Assembly (NCBI GenBank): GCA_963773835.1
Contig: CAVZCQ010000004.1
Coordinates: 62,001-126,000 of the forward strand
Length of the DNA stretch: 64,000 bases
Origin: JOPF136 sp963773835
GTDB taxonomy: Bacteria > Acidobacteriota > Terriglobia > Acidiferrales > UBA7541
Reading direction: 5' to 3'
Part shown: one piece after another, positions 44,429 to 52,284 of the stretch
Position numbering within the stretch: the first letter of the stretch is position 1
Layout of the letters: each line of letters starts with the position of its first letter
The notes under the pieces: generated by a model
Database searches by the model: none
What the model was told of the DNA's origin: nothing
Seen by the model: only the letters and a program-made list of their open reading frames with translations
Program-made: the position numbers and the translations under genes

Positions 44429-45601
44429 ATGGTACCGATGGCCACTGCCGATTCACTCGCAAACGAGGCGCCCGCTGCCATCACGGCATTCCCCCGAATG
44501 GGAGCGCGCCGGCTGCTGGTGATCGGCGGGCTGGCCCTCTTTCTCGGCGGAACAATTTTCGGCGACGTTTTCGCAGTATTCATCCTCCATCCCAATGCCG
44601 ACCACATCGGCCAGGCGCTGGCGGGCGCAATCGCGGCTGTTCGCCAGCATCGCCCCGAGGCTGCCGGGCAGAGCTTTGCGGCCATCGGAGGGTTCCTGGA
44701 AAACCGCGGGACAAAAGTGGATGCGCACGCGCACATGATCGGGTTCGGATATCTCGCCATGCTGCTGGCGATCCTGTTTCCGTGGATTCGCCTCTCCGAA
44801 ACGGCTAGCCGGCGTCTGGCGGCGCTGCTCATCACGGGTGGAGTGGTGCTTCCGGTGGGCGTTTTCGCCATTCATTACGTGGGGCTGGCGTACAGCCCGC
44901 TGGAGTCTATCGGATGGGCCAGCATTGTCGCGGACGCGGGGGGCCTGCTGGTTGTGATCGCCTGCGCGGGGTTTCTCGTGGGGTTGTGGCGCGAGTGGCG
45001 CAGCAACGAGCCCGCGCCCGAGGATGCGCTCCTCCATGATCGGAGTTGGGCCGGGCGCGTGCTGATGGCGGGCGGGACGCTGCTGATTCTCGCGGGCTTT
45101 GTGCACGGTGCGTGGTTTGCCGGAGCGGACCTGTACGCGCAGGAACGGCAGGACCACGACCTCCTCGGCACAATGGCGGAATCGGCTGCCATGGACCCAG
45201 GACCTGGGTTGATCCCCGAGCGCGCCGGGGCGGCGCTGAATGCATATGGAAATCTTCAGGCGGACCATGCGGTGAAAATTGCGGCGCACTCGCACGTCAT
45301 TGAATTCGGGCTGATTGCGCTGATGGCCGGTTTCTTTCAGCCGTTCGTGTTTCTCAGCGAGAAGTGGAAGCGGCGCTGGGCGGTAACGTTGTTGGCGGGG
45401 TCTGTCACCTTGCCTGTCGCAGTGCTAGCGGAGTTGCGGTTCGGGCTGGTGGCGGGCGGCATCGCCGACTGCGGCGGTCTCCTGGTGATTGCCGCACTGG
45501 CGGGAATGTTGGCGGGGGTGCTGCGCTATACGGGGCGCCTGGACGCGTTCGCCGATGAAATGGGCGGAGCGGCGGCGATTGCGTCTGGAGGCGGCCGGTG
45601 A
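44429..45601 (+). CDS. Unrecognised polytopic membrane protein with two copies of an HxH four-helix unit
   Basis: The 390-residue protein has about eight helices. The two halves (about 25-195 and 208-375) look alike: a first helix; an ADH or DH motif; a loop; then VDAHAHMIGFGYLAML versus IAAHSHVIEFGLIALM; then LPVGVFA versus LPVAVLA; and IVADAGGLLVVIACAG versus GIADCGGLLVIAALAG. The HxH pair in a helix could bind haem or a metal. I do not recognise a named family. The stop overlaps the next gene, which encodes a third copy of the unit. Alternative start: ATG 44438. Confidence 0.7.
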   Translation: MVPMATADSLANEAPAAITAFPRMGARRLLVIGGLALFLGGTIFGDVFAVFILHPNADHIGQALAGAIAAVRQHRPEAAGQSFAAIGGFLENRGTKVDAHAHMIGFGYLAMLLAILFPWIRLSETASRRLAALLITGGVVLPVGVFAIHYVGLAYSPLESIGWASIVADAGGLLVVIACAGFLVGLWREWRSNEPAPEDALLHDRSWAGRVLMAGGTLLILAGFVHGAWFAGADLYAQERQDHDLLGTMAESAAMDPGPGLIPERAGAALNAYGNLQADHAVKIAAHSHVIEFGLIALMAGFFQPFVFLSEKWKRRWAVTLLAGSVTLPVAVLAELRFGLVAGGIADCGGLLVIAALAGMLAGVLRYTGRLDAFADEMGGAAAIASGGGR

Positions 45602-46080
45602 GGCGCTCGCAACAGGTGCTGGCCGTCGCCGGTCTGGCGCTCGCCGTTTGGGCCATGGGTTACGGGTTTTATTACGCCGTCTGGGTCGAGCATCAGACGC
45701 TGGACCATATTGGCGGCTCGCTGGCCGGAGCGTTTCAGAATGCCGCGGTGCGCGACACGGCGTCCTCGCGCGCGGCTCTGGACAACTATGCGCGGGCGAA
45801 ATACGTGTATACGCGCGAGGTGGACGCGCATTCCCACTGGATCGGGCTGGCGATGGTTCTGCTGATCCTGGCCGCCCTGTGGAACCGGCTGTCTTTCGGA
45901 GAGAGCGCACGCGGGCTCCTGGCCATGGCGCTCATCGCGGGAGCGTACGGCTTTCCGCTGGGCGTGTTGCTCCAGAATCACCTGCCCTCGCCCATAGGGC
46001 AGGGAATTGCGGTCGTGACCTCCGGCCTGCTGATCGTCGCAATGCTTCTCGTCAGCTACGGCTTCGCGCGGCGAGCGTAG
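45598..46080 (+). CDS. Membrane protein, single HxH four-helix unit
   Basis: The 160-residue protein has four helices and aligns by eye with each half of the preceding protein: LDHIGGSLAGAFQNA matches ADHIGQALAGAIAAV, REVDAHSHWIGLAMVLLILA matches KVDAHAHMIGFGYLAMLLAI, and YGFPLGVLLQ matches LPVGVFA. GTG at 45598 overlaps the upstream stop (GTGA) behind a GGAGG site, so the two proteins are probably made together and may assemble as a 12-helix complex. Function is unknown. Confidence 0.7.
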   Translation: MRRSQQVLAVAGLALAVWAMGYGFYYAVWVEHQTLDHIGGSLAGAFQNAAVRDTASSRAALDNYARAKYVYTREVDAHSHWIGLAMVLLILAALWNRLSFGESARGLLAMALIAGAYGFPLGVLLQNHLPSPIGQGIAVVTSGLLIVAMLLVSYGFARRA

Positions 46081-46103
46081 GGCACGACATGTCGTGCCCC
46101 TAC
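46080..46103. repeat. Palindromic element GGGCACGACA/TGTCGTGCCC + CTAC
   Basis: The perfect 20-bp palindrome overlaps the last base of the preceding stop codon. It is the same core as at 2173-2194 and is followed by CTAC. It may form a 3' hairpin. Confidence 0.75.
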
Positions 46104-46186
46104 AAGACGGCGGCACGCCGTACCGCGCCTCACCAGCAGTCAATTTGGCTCTGCGCGACTCTCTCCCTCTCCGGTATTCTCGTACC

Positions 46187-46858
46187 ATGAGCCAACAAAG
46201 CGCGCCGTCATCCCGAACGCAGGTGGAACGCCTGCCGGAACGCGGTCACTACGACCGCGAAACCATTCACGCGATCCTCGATCAGGCATTCCTGTGCCAC
46301 GTAGGATTTGTCGTGGATGGCCAGCCCTATGTGATTCCCACCAGCTATGGCCGTTCCGGAGACGTGCTGTTTGTCCATGGCTCGGCGGCCAGCCGGATGC
46401 TGCGGAATCTGGCAGCCGGTGTTCCTGTCTGCGTCACCGTGACGGTGCTGGATGGGTTGGTGGTGGCGCGCTCGCTGTTCCACTCTTCGATGAACTACCG
46501 CTCCGTGGTGATCCTGGGGACCGCGCGGATGGTGACGAATCCGCAGGAGAAATTGCGCGCGTTGCGGGCGGTGTCCGAGCAGATTTTTCCTGGACGATGG
46601 AACGATGCGCGACAGCCCAACGACCAGGAGCTGAAGGCTACCAGCGTGCTCGCTCTGCCGCTCTCAGAGGCATCCGGCAAAATCCGCACCGGGCCGCCGA
46701 AGGATGAGCAGGAAGATTACGCGCTGCCCATCTGGGCCGGTTTGGTGCCGCTCAGCATTGTCGCAGGTGCACCGGAGCCGGATCCCGCTCTGCCGCCCGC
46801 TGTGGCGCAGCGCGTGCCGGAGTATCTGCGCGCCTATCGCGCGCCGGGCTCCCGGTAG
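46187..46858 (+). CDS. Pyridoxamine-phosphate-oxidase-fold FMN-binding protein
   Basis: The 223-residue split-barrel protein has RGHYDRETIHAILDQAFLCHVGFVVDGQPYVIPTSYGRSGDVLFVHGSAASRML, then FHSSMNYRSVVILGTARMV and LPLSEASGKIRTGPPKDEQEDYALPIWAGLVPL. This matches the FMN-binding NimA-like / pyridoxamine 5'-phosphate oxidase-related group. Members are flavin-dependent reductases or flavin/haem-binding proteins of unclear role. ATG 46187 removes an unlikely N-terminal extension. It ends 16 bases from a convergent permease gene. Confidence 0.87.
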   Translation: MSQQSAPSSRTQVERLPERGHYDRETIHAILDQAFLCHVGFVVDGQPYVIPTSYGRSGDVLFVHGSAASRMLRNLAAGVPVCVTVTVLDGLVVARSLFHSSMNYRSVVILGTARMVTNPQEKLRALRAVSEQIFPGRWNDARQPNDQELKATSVLALPLSEASGKIRTGPPKDEQEDYALPIWAGLVPLSIVAGAPEPDPALPPAVAQRVPEYLRAYRAPGSR

Positions 46859-46874
46859 CACAGGCAATCTCGGT

Positions 46875-48323
46875 TTAGTTGTTGCGGCCCGTTCCGCGTC
46901 CCCAGATCCAATACGCAACGGTAACCGCGCCCAACCACGGCAATCCCGCCAACAGGGTCGGCCGCATCCCCGGGACCCACCAGGTGGTCACCAGGATGGC
47001 CACCAGCAGTCCCGCTCCCGCCAGCGAAGTGTATGGATACCCGATCATACGCACCGGGAGCCGAGCGCCCCCGCTGCGCTCCCACGCCGGGCGGAATCGC
47101 AGATGCGTCAGGAAAACCATCAACCAGACGAACAGCCCACCGAACAGCGCCACGCCGAACAGGAGCACGTAGGCATGGTCCGGGGAAACGAGATTCACAA
47201 CCGTCGCAATGGCCAGGCCGGCCGCAGTCACGAGCAGCGCCGGAACCGGCGCGCCGCGGGAACTCACGCGTCCCAATGCTGCTGGCGCGTAGCCGCCACG
47301 CGCCAGCGAGAAGATCATGCGGGTGGCGAGGTAGAGATTCGTATTCATGCTCGAGAGCGCGGCGGTCACCACCACGAAATTCATGGCATGAGTCGCGGCG
47401 GGAAATCCGACCCACTGAAACACGGTGACAAACGGGCTGGCCGTGATGCTGCTGCCGCCGCCCGCTCCAATGCGGTTCCACGGCACCACGCCCACCAGCA
47501 CGGTGATGGCACCGACATAGAACAGCGTGAGCCGGCCCAACATCGAGCGCATCGCAAGCGGCACGGCCGTGGCCGGATCGCGCGCTTCTCCCGCGGTCAC
47601 GGCGACGATCTCGGAACCGATATAACTGAAAATCACAAAGCACAGCGCGCGCCACACGCCCGCCATGCCCAGCGGGAGGAATCCGCCGTCGGAGGTGAAA
47701 TGGGAGCCGGGGCCAGGCTCGCCGCTGCGCATTCCCGAAAGAAGCCAGGCGCCGAAAGCGATAAACATCAAAATGGCGACGACTTTGATGAGCGCGAACC
47801 AGTACTCGAATTCGCCGAAGGCGCCGACGCTTCGCGCATTCACGTAGAGCAGGGCGGCGGAAAATCCCACGATCCACACCCACTGCGGCACCTGGGGCCA
47901 CCACCAGCCGCAATAAATGCCCACGGCGGTGGCCTCGCCGCCGATGGCGATCGACTGCGCCGCCCAGTAGGTGTACCGCACGGCGAATCCCGCCCAGCGC
48001 GATAGGTACAGCTCCGCGTACACTCCGAACGAGCCCGCGGCAGGATGTGCCACGGCCATCTCCGCCAGCGCTCCAACGAGCAGCAGGGCGATGCAGGCGC
48101 CCAGCGCGTAGGTCAGGATGACGCCGGGGCCGGCCTCGCGCACGGCCAGCCCGCTGCCCAGAAACAGGCCAGTACCGATCGCCCCGCCGATGGCGATCAT
48201 GGTCATCTGGCGCGTGCTGAGTTGGCGCGCGAGCCCGGCTTCCTGCGCGGCGAGGATGTCGCCAGACGAGCGTGCCGCTGGTGGCGACGGATTGGATGGA
48301 GATGGGACGGGCGGAGGAGTCAT
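46875..48323 (-). CDS. Amino acid permease (APC superfamily, AAT type)
   Basis: The 482-residue protein has 12 helices and the amino-acid transporter signature RQMTMIAIGGAIGTGLFLGSGLAVREAGPG. YALGACIALLLVGALAEMAVAHPAAGSFGVYAELYLSRWAGFAVRYTYW follows, with EIVAVTAGEARDPATAVP later. This is the GabP/LysP/ProY type. Its ATG overlaps the stop of the class V aminotransferase gene (ATGA). It may import the substrate of the neighbouring catabolic island. Confidence 0.9.
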   Translation of the reverse strand: MTPPPVPSPSNPSPPAARSSGDILAAQEAGLARQLSTRQMTMIAIGGAIGTGLFLGSGLAVREAGPGVILTYALGACIALLLVGALAEMAVAHPAAGSFGVYAELYLSRWAGFAVRYTYWAAQSIAIGGEATAVGIYCGWWWPQVPQWVWIVGFSAALLYVNARSVGAFGEFEYWFALIKVVAILMFIAFGAWLLSGMRSGEPGPGSHFTSDGGFLPLGMAGVWRALCFVIFSYIGSEIVAVTAGEARDPATAVPLAMRSMLGRLTLFYVGAITVLVGVVPWNRIGAGGGSSITASPFVTVFQWVGFPAATHAMNFVVVTAALSSMNTNLYLATRMIFSLARGGYAPAALGRVSSRGAPVPALLVTAAGLAIATVVNLVSPDHAYVLLFGVALFGGLFVWLMVFLTHLRFRPAWERSGGARLPVRMIGYPYTSLAGAGLLVAILVTTWWVPGMRPTLLAGLPWLGAVTVAYWIWGRGTGRNN

Positions 48324-49549
48324 CGCGGTTGCGCGGCGCGTCCCATGGCCCCGCGGAGGAATTCACTGACGCCCTCGAGCAGCCGGGCAATGTCGCTTTC
48401 ATTGTTGAAGAAGTGGCAGGACACGCGCACGCCGCCGATTCCCGCGGTGTAGCGCACGGAAACGAGCACGCGGCGCGCGAGCAGGTGATCCACGAGCGCA
48501 GCGTTGCGCGCAGGAGTCCCCAGGTTGAACGTCACAATTCCGGCCCGTTCCGCGCGGTCGCGCGGGGTGACGATGGGGACGCCCAGCCGGTCGAGACCTG
48601 CAATGAGCGTTTCGCCGAGAGTCCAGACGCGCTCGGCAATGCGCTCCTGTCCCAGCTCCAGAATCATTCCCAGCGACGCAGCCAATCCGATCGCGCCGGG
48701 ATAATTGGCGGTCCCCCCTGCTTCGTAGCGTCGCGCAGCATTGACGTAGCGGTAGTCGCGGACCGATTGAATGGATGGCGTTTGAAAATAATTGCCCCAC
48801 CCGCCTTCCGGCGTCTCTACGGCTAAATACCCCGCTATCGGAGGACGCAGCTTCGCCATTCTCTCTCTGCGGATGTACAGAAATCCGCAGCCAAATGGAG
48901 CGTTGAGCCATTTGTGGCCGCCGCAGGCCAGCAAATCCACCGGCGTCGCCCGCACATCGAACGGGACGGCGCCCAGTTGCTGGATGGCATCCACCACGAG
49001 CCAGAGGCCGCGATCGCGGCACAGCGCGCTGAGCGCCGCCATGTCCAGGCGAAAACCGTGCGACCACTGGACCGAACTGGCTACCACCAGCCGGGTGCGG
49101 CCGGTCATGCGCGCGGCGAAATCGTCCATTAGCAGGCGGCCCTCGTGGTGCGGCACCACGGCCAATTCGATACCGATGTGGTCGCGGAGCTGGCACCACG
49201 GCACGGCTACTTCCATGAACTCTGGAGCGCCGACGAGCACCTGATCCCCCGCAGCCAGCGGCACTGCCTGCGCGGCAATCGCCAGGCCCTGCGAGGTGCT
49301 TTCCACCAGAGCAATTTCGTCCTCGCGCGCATTCAGCAGGCGAGCCACCAGCGGCCGCGCGGCGGCGCGTTCATCGTCCATGGCGATGTGATTTAGCGTG
49401 GCCGATGCTTCCGGACAGGTGAGCGCGCGCCGGAGGAATTGTTCGATCGCTGTGGCAGCGCGGCGGGGAGCGATGCTGACGCACGCGGCGTCGAGAAACG
49501 TCTTATCGCCGAGCGCCGGAAACTCTTCGCGAATGGCTTCGAAGTTCAC
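48320..49549 (-). CDS. Class V aminotransferase-fold PLP enzyme
   Basis: The 409-residue enzyme is of the isopenicillin-N-epimerase / selenocysteine-lyase-like group: FEAIREEFPALGDKTFLDAACVSIAPR, ALVESTSQGLAIAAQAVPLAAGDQVL, WLVVDAIQQLGAVPFDV and PLP lysine in LLACGGHKWLNAPFGCGFLY. The C-terminus reads RVSCHFFNNESDI, where relatives usually have RVSPHFYN. The catalytic-cysteine loop of cysteine desulfurases is not evident. GTG at 49549 overlaps the nucleotidyltransferase stop (GTGA). Possible roles are a catabolic transaminase/lyase or sulfuration of the molybdenum cofactor of the adjacent hydroxylase; neither is proven. Confidence 0.87.
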   Translation of the reverse strand: MNFEAIREEFPALGDKTFLDAACVSIAPRRAATAIEQFLRRALTCPEASATLNHIAMDDERAAARPLVARLLNAREDEIALVESTSQGLAIAAQAVPLAAGDQVLVGAPEFMEVAVPWCQLRDHIGIELAVVPHHEGRLLMDDFAARMTGRTRLVVASSVQWSHGFRLDMAALSALCRDRGLWLVVDAIQQLGAVPFDVRATPVDLLACGGHKWLNAPFGCGFLYIRRERMAKLRPPIAGYLAVETPEGGWGNYFQTPSIQSVRDYRYVNAARRYEAGGTANYPGAIGLAASLGMILELGQERIAERVWTLGETLIAGLDRLGVPIVTPRDRAERAGIVTFNLGTPARNAALVDHLLARRVLVSVRYTAGIGGVRVSCHFFNNESDIARLLEGVSEFLRGAMGRAAQPR

Positions 49550-50205
49550 GCGCGGTAGTGGCCCGCCAGCAGCCGGACGCAGAGCCGATAGGTGGATGGG
49601 GAGTCGAAATCGCGGAAGATGGCGAGGTCGCGCACGGGAACGCGGAGGATTCGCTCCGGCCGGTCTTCCCCGTGGACCACGTCCCGCGCCGTCCTCGCAC
49701 GGAGGAACTCGCGCCGCAGCTCGGGCGCGACCAGGATGGGGTGGCCGTCGCGGCCGCCCATCGACGGCACGACGATTCCTTCGCTGGGAACGCGATAGCT
49801 GTACGCCCACAACAGCCGCGCGAGCAGACCGGTAGAAATCAGCGGGTAGTCAACGGGATAGATGAGGAACGCAGCATTGCGCGGCACGCGACGGAGTCCG
49901 GCACGCAGTGAGGTGATCTGCCCCTGCTGCCAGCCCGGGTTCTGCACCACTTTAATCTCCTGCCGGGGTTTCCACCGCGCCAGGATGGCTTCCGCCTCGC
50001 TGCCCAGCACGACGACAGCGGGAGCGAACCCGTGGGCCTCCGAACAGGTTCGCACCGCGCGCTCGAGCGCGGTCCTGCTGCCGAACAGCGCCAGAGCTTT
50101 TGGAAACGGCAGGCTCCCCCGCGGGCCGGCCGCGAGGATAATGGGCGTGATTTGTTCTTCCTCTGCGACCCTTGGAGGCTTCGGAGCGCGGGGATTCATG
50201 GCCAC
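49546..50205 (-). CDS. MocA-like nucleotidyltransferase (molybdopterin cytidylyltransferase family)
   Basis: The 219-residue NTP-transferase domain has the nucleotide loop ITPIILAAGPRGSLPFPKALALFG, PVDYPLISTGLLARLL (where family members have PxDxP) and GRDGHPILVAPELRREFL. This is the MobA/MocA group. Beside a CO-dehydrogenase-type molybdenum hydroxylase it most likely makes the cytidine dinucleotide form of the cofactor. GTG at 50205 with a GAGG site eight bases away is preferred; ATG 50199 is the alternative. It is divergent from the hydroxylase genes. Confidence 0.82.
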   Translation of the reverse strand: MAMNPRAPKPPRVAEEEQITPIILAAGPRGSLPFPKALALFGSRTALERAVRTCSEAHGFAPAVVVLGSEAEAILARWKPRQEIKVVQNPGWQQGQITSLRAGLRRVPRNAAFLIYPVDYPLISTGLLARLLWAYSYRVPSEGIVVPSMGGRDGHPILVAPELRREFLRARTARDVVHGEDRPERILRVPVRDLAIFRDFDSPSTYRLCVRLLAGHYRA

Positions 50206-50286
50206 TGAATCTACCTCAATTGTTGCGGTGGCGGCCACATCACCTCGTACCAGGTGGTCATGGCCGTTTCGTATTCGCGGCACAGC

Positions 50287-50315
50287 TTGCGCCCCCGACC
50301 GGTTCGCACTAGAAT
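50287..50315 (+). promoter_or_regulatory. Promoter of the molybdenum hydroxylase operon
   Basis: TTGCGC (50287-50292) is followed after 17 bases by TAGAAT (50310-50315). The leader to the TTG start at 50418 is about 95 bases and contains GC-rich fold-backs (50350-50400). Confidence 0.5.
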
Positions 50316-50417
50316 CCCGCTCCGCAGTGGCGCAGCCGCAATTCCGCGCTCCTGTGCCACTGGCTTCGGGCCACAGAAGGCCCGCTCCGGCGGGCAGGCA
50401 ACAGAAAGGGACCCGGA

Positions 50418-51320
50418 TTGATTCCGTACCCGTTCGACTATCACCGCGCTGAAAGTCTGGAAGAGGCCTCGCGACTGCTCGGGGAACTGGGCGAGGATGC
50501 GAAGGTCCTGGCCGGGGGACAGAGTCTGATTCCGCTGATGAAGCTGCGCCTGGCACGCCCCTCTGCACTCGTGGATCTGAGCCACGTGCCGCGCGCCGCT
50601 TACATCGAACGGCACAACGGCCACCTGCGCATCGGCGCGATGACGCGCCACGCCGCCATCGAGGAATCTGTCGACGCTGCCCGCATTCCCATCCTCCACG
50701 ATTGCGCCACCGGCATTGCCGACAACCAGGTGCGCAATATGGGAACCATTGGCGGCTCCGTGGCTGAGGCGGATCCGCACGGCGATTGGGTGCCAGTGCT
50801 GATGGCGCTGGGCGCGGAGGTCGAGAGCATCGGCCCTGCCGGAGCGCGCACCGTCCCCATCTCACAATTCATCAAAGACGCGTTCACCACAGTTCTCGGC
50901 CCCACTGAACTCGTGCGCGAAATCCGCGTTCCCGCGCCGGCGGCGCGCAGCGCGGGCGCCTTCATCGCCTTCAAACGGTGCGCGCCGGTGTATCCCACGG
51001 CCAGCGCGGCAGTGCAGGTGACGATGCAGGACGAGGATTTCTGCACCGGCGCGCGCGTGGTGCTGGGCTGCGTGGGACTGACGCCGGTGGTGGCCACCGA
51101 GGCGGAAGCGGCGCTGCGGGGCCAGGCCATCACGCCGCACGCCATCGAACGTGCGGCCGATGCGGCCATGGCCGCCGCCGACCCCCAGCCCGATCTCCGC
51201 GGCTCTGTGGATTACAAACGCCTGCTGGTCCGCGTGCTCACGCGCCGCGCGTTACTAGCGGCGCTGTCGCGGGCTCGCGGGGAACAAGTTGAGGTGTCGC
51301 ACGAATATGTCGGCCGCTAA
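50418..51320 (+). CDS. coxM: Molybdenum hydroxylase FAD subunit (CoxM-like)
   Basis: The 300-residue FAD-binding medium subunit of a xanthine-dehydrogenase/CO-dehydrogenase family enzyme has LAGGQSLIPLMKLRLARP at about 31-48 and GTIGGSVAEADPHGD near 110-123, both for FAD binding. The typical C-terminal domain (FIAFKRCAPVYPTASAAVQVTM) follows. It transfers electrons from the iron-sulfur subunit to an acceptor. The start is TTG 50418 with an AAGGGA site. It overlaps the small-subunit gene start. Confidence 0.93.
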   Translation: MIPYPFDYHRAESLEEASRLLGELGEDAKVLAGGQSLIPLMKLRLARPSALVDLSHVPRAAYIERHNGHLRIGAMTRHAAIEESVDAARIPILHDCATGIADNQVRNMGTIGGSVAEADPHGDWVPVLMALGAEVESIGPAGARTVPISQFIKDAFTTVLGPTELVREIRVPAPAARSAGAFIAFKRCAPVYPTASAAVQVTMQDEDFCTGARVVLGCVGLTPVVATEAEAALRGQAITPHAIERAADAAMAAADPQPDLRGSVDYKRLLVRVLTRRALLAALSRARGEQVEVSHEYVGR

Positions 51321-51792
51321 TGCACGAGTGCGCGTCCGGATCACAGTGAACGGTACGGCCCGCGAGGTTGAGATCGAGCCCCGCCGCCTGCTGGTGGAAC
51401 TGCTGCGCGAGGATCTGGATCTGACCGGCACGCACATCGGCTGCGATACCACGTTTTGCGGCGCCTGCACCGTCCTGCTGAACGGAAAAAACATCAAATC
51501 CTGCACCGTGCTGGCGGTACAGGCCGATGGAGGCGAGGTAACCACCGTTGAGGGTCTCGAAAAGGATGGGAAGCTGGATCCTGTCCAGGAGGCCTTTGCC
51601 GAGTGCCACGGGCTGCAGTGCGGCTATTGCACGCCGGGATTCCTGATGTCCACGCGCGCGCTGCTCGCGCGAACCCCGCATCCCAGCGACGCGCAAATCC
51701 GCAACGGCATCGCCGGGAACACCTGCCGGTGCACTGGCTACCAGAATATTTTCAAAGCCATTCGCGCCGCGGCCGGCGCAACGGAGAAATAG
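51307..51792 (+). CDS. coxS: Molybdenum hydroxylase [2Fe-2S] subunit (CoxS-like)
   Basis: The 161-residue small subunit carries two [2Fe-2S] clusters: a plant-ferredoxin-type set (GCDTTFCGACTVLLNGKNIKSC) and the helical-domain set (LQCGYCTPGFLM and NTCRCTGYQNI). It relays electrons between the molybdenum centre and the FAD subunit. ATG 51307 overlaps the end of coxM. The gene abuts the CoxG gene directly. Confidence 0.95.
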   Translation: MSAANARVRVRITVNGTAREVEIEPRRLLVELLREDLDLTGTHIGCDTTFCGACTVLLNGKNIKSCTVLAVQADGGEVTTVEGLEKDGKLDPVQEAFAECHGLQCGYCTPGFLMSTRALLARTPHPSDAQIRNGIAGNTCRCTGYQNIFKAIRAAAGATEK

Positions 51793-52284
51793 GTGGCATT
51801 TACGTTCCAGGGCGAATTTGTAGTGCGGCGGAAGCCGGAGGAAGTGTTCGATTTTCTAGCTGACCCCAACCGGTTCTGCCCCCTGCTCCCGGATTTCGAA
51901 AAAATGACCACCACGGATGCGAGCCATTTTACCGTGAGCCTGAAGGTCGGGATCGCACATATCCGTGGCACCGCTAATGTCAAAATGACGCTCGAGGAAG
52001 GGCTACGCCCGACGAGCGCGCGGTATTCCGGAAAGGGAAGCGTGGCCGGAGGAACTGTCGAGTTCGGATCGGGATTCGATCTCGCGACCGTTCCGGAAGG
52101 CACTCGCGTGCGCTGGAAAGGTACAGGACAGGTTTTTGGACAGCTCGCCTCGCTGGCTGGCGGACTGCTCGAACCGCTGGCGCGGAAGAACGTCCAGCGG
52201 CTGATTGACAGCCTGCAAGCCGCGCTGGCGCAGGCAGGAGAAGCGAACGAGAAGCCGATCGCGAATCGAGGACAAAACGAGTGA
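51793..52284 (+). CDS. coxG: CoxG-like SRPBCC protein
   Basis: The 163-residue START/SRPBCC domain protein has FQGEFVVRRKPEEVFDFLADPNRFCPLLPDFEKM, FTVSLKVGIAHIRGTANVKMTLEE and GKGSVAGGTVEFGSGFDL. CoxG homologues accompany CO-dehydrogenase-type enzymes, where they have been linked to membrane attachment or maturation. GTG 51793 follows the coxS stop without a gap, and the stop overlaps the large-subunit start (GTGA). Confidence 0.9.
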   Translation: MAFTFQGEFVVRRKPEEVFDFLADPNRFCPLLPDFEKMTTTDASHFTVSLKVGIAHIRGTANVKMTLEEGLRPTSARYSGKGSVAGGTVEFGSGFDLATVPEGTRVRWKGTGQVFGQLASLAGGLLEPLARKNVQRLIDSLQAALAQAGEANEKPIANRGQNE

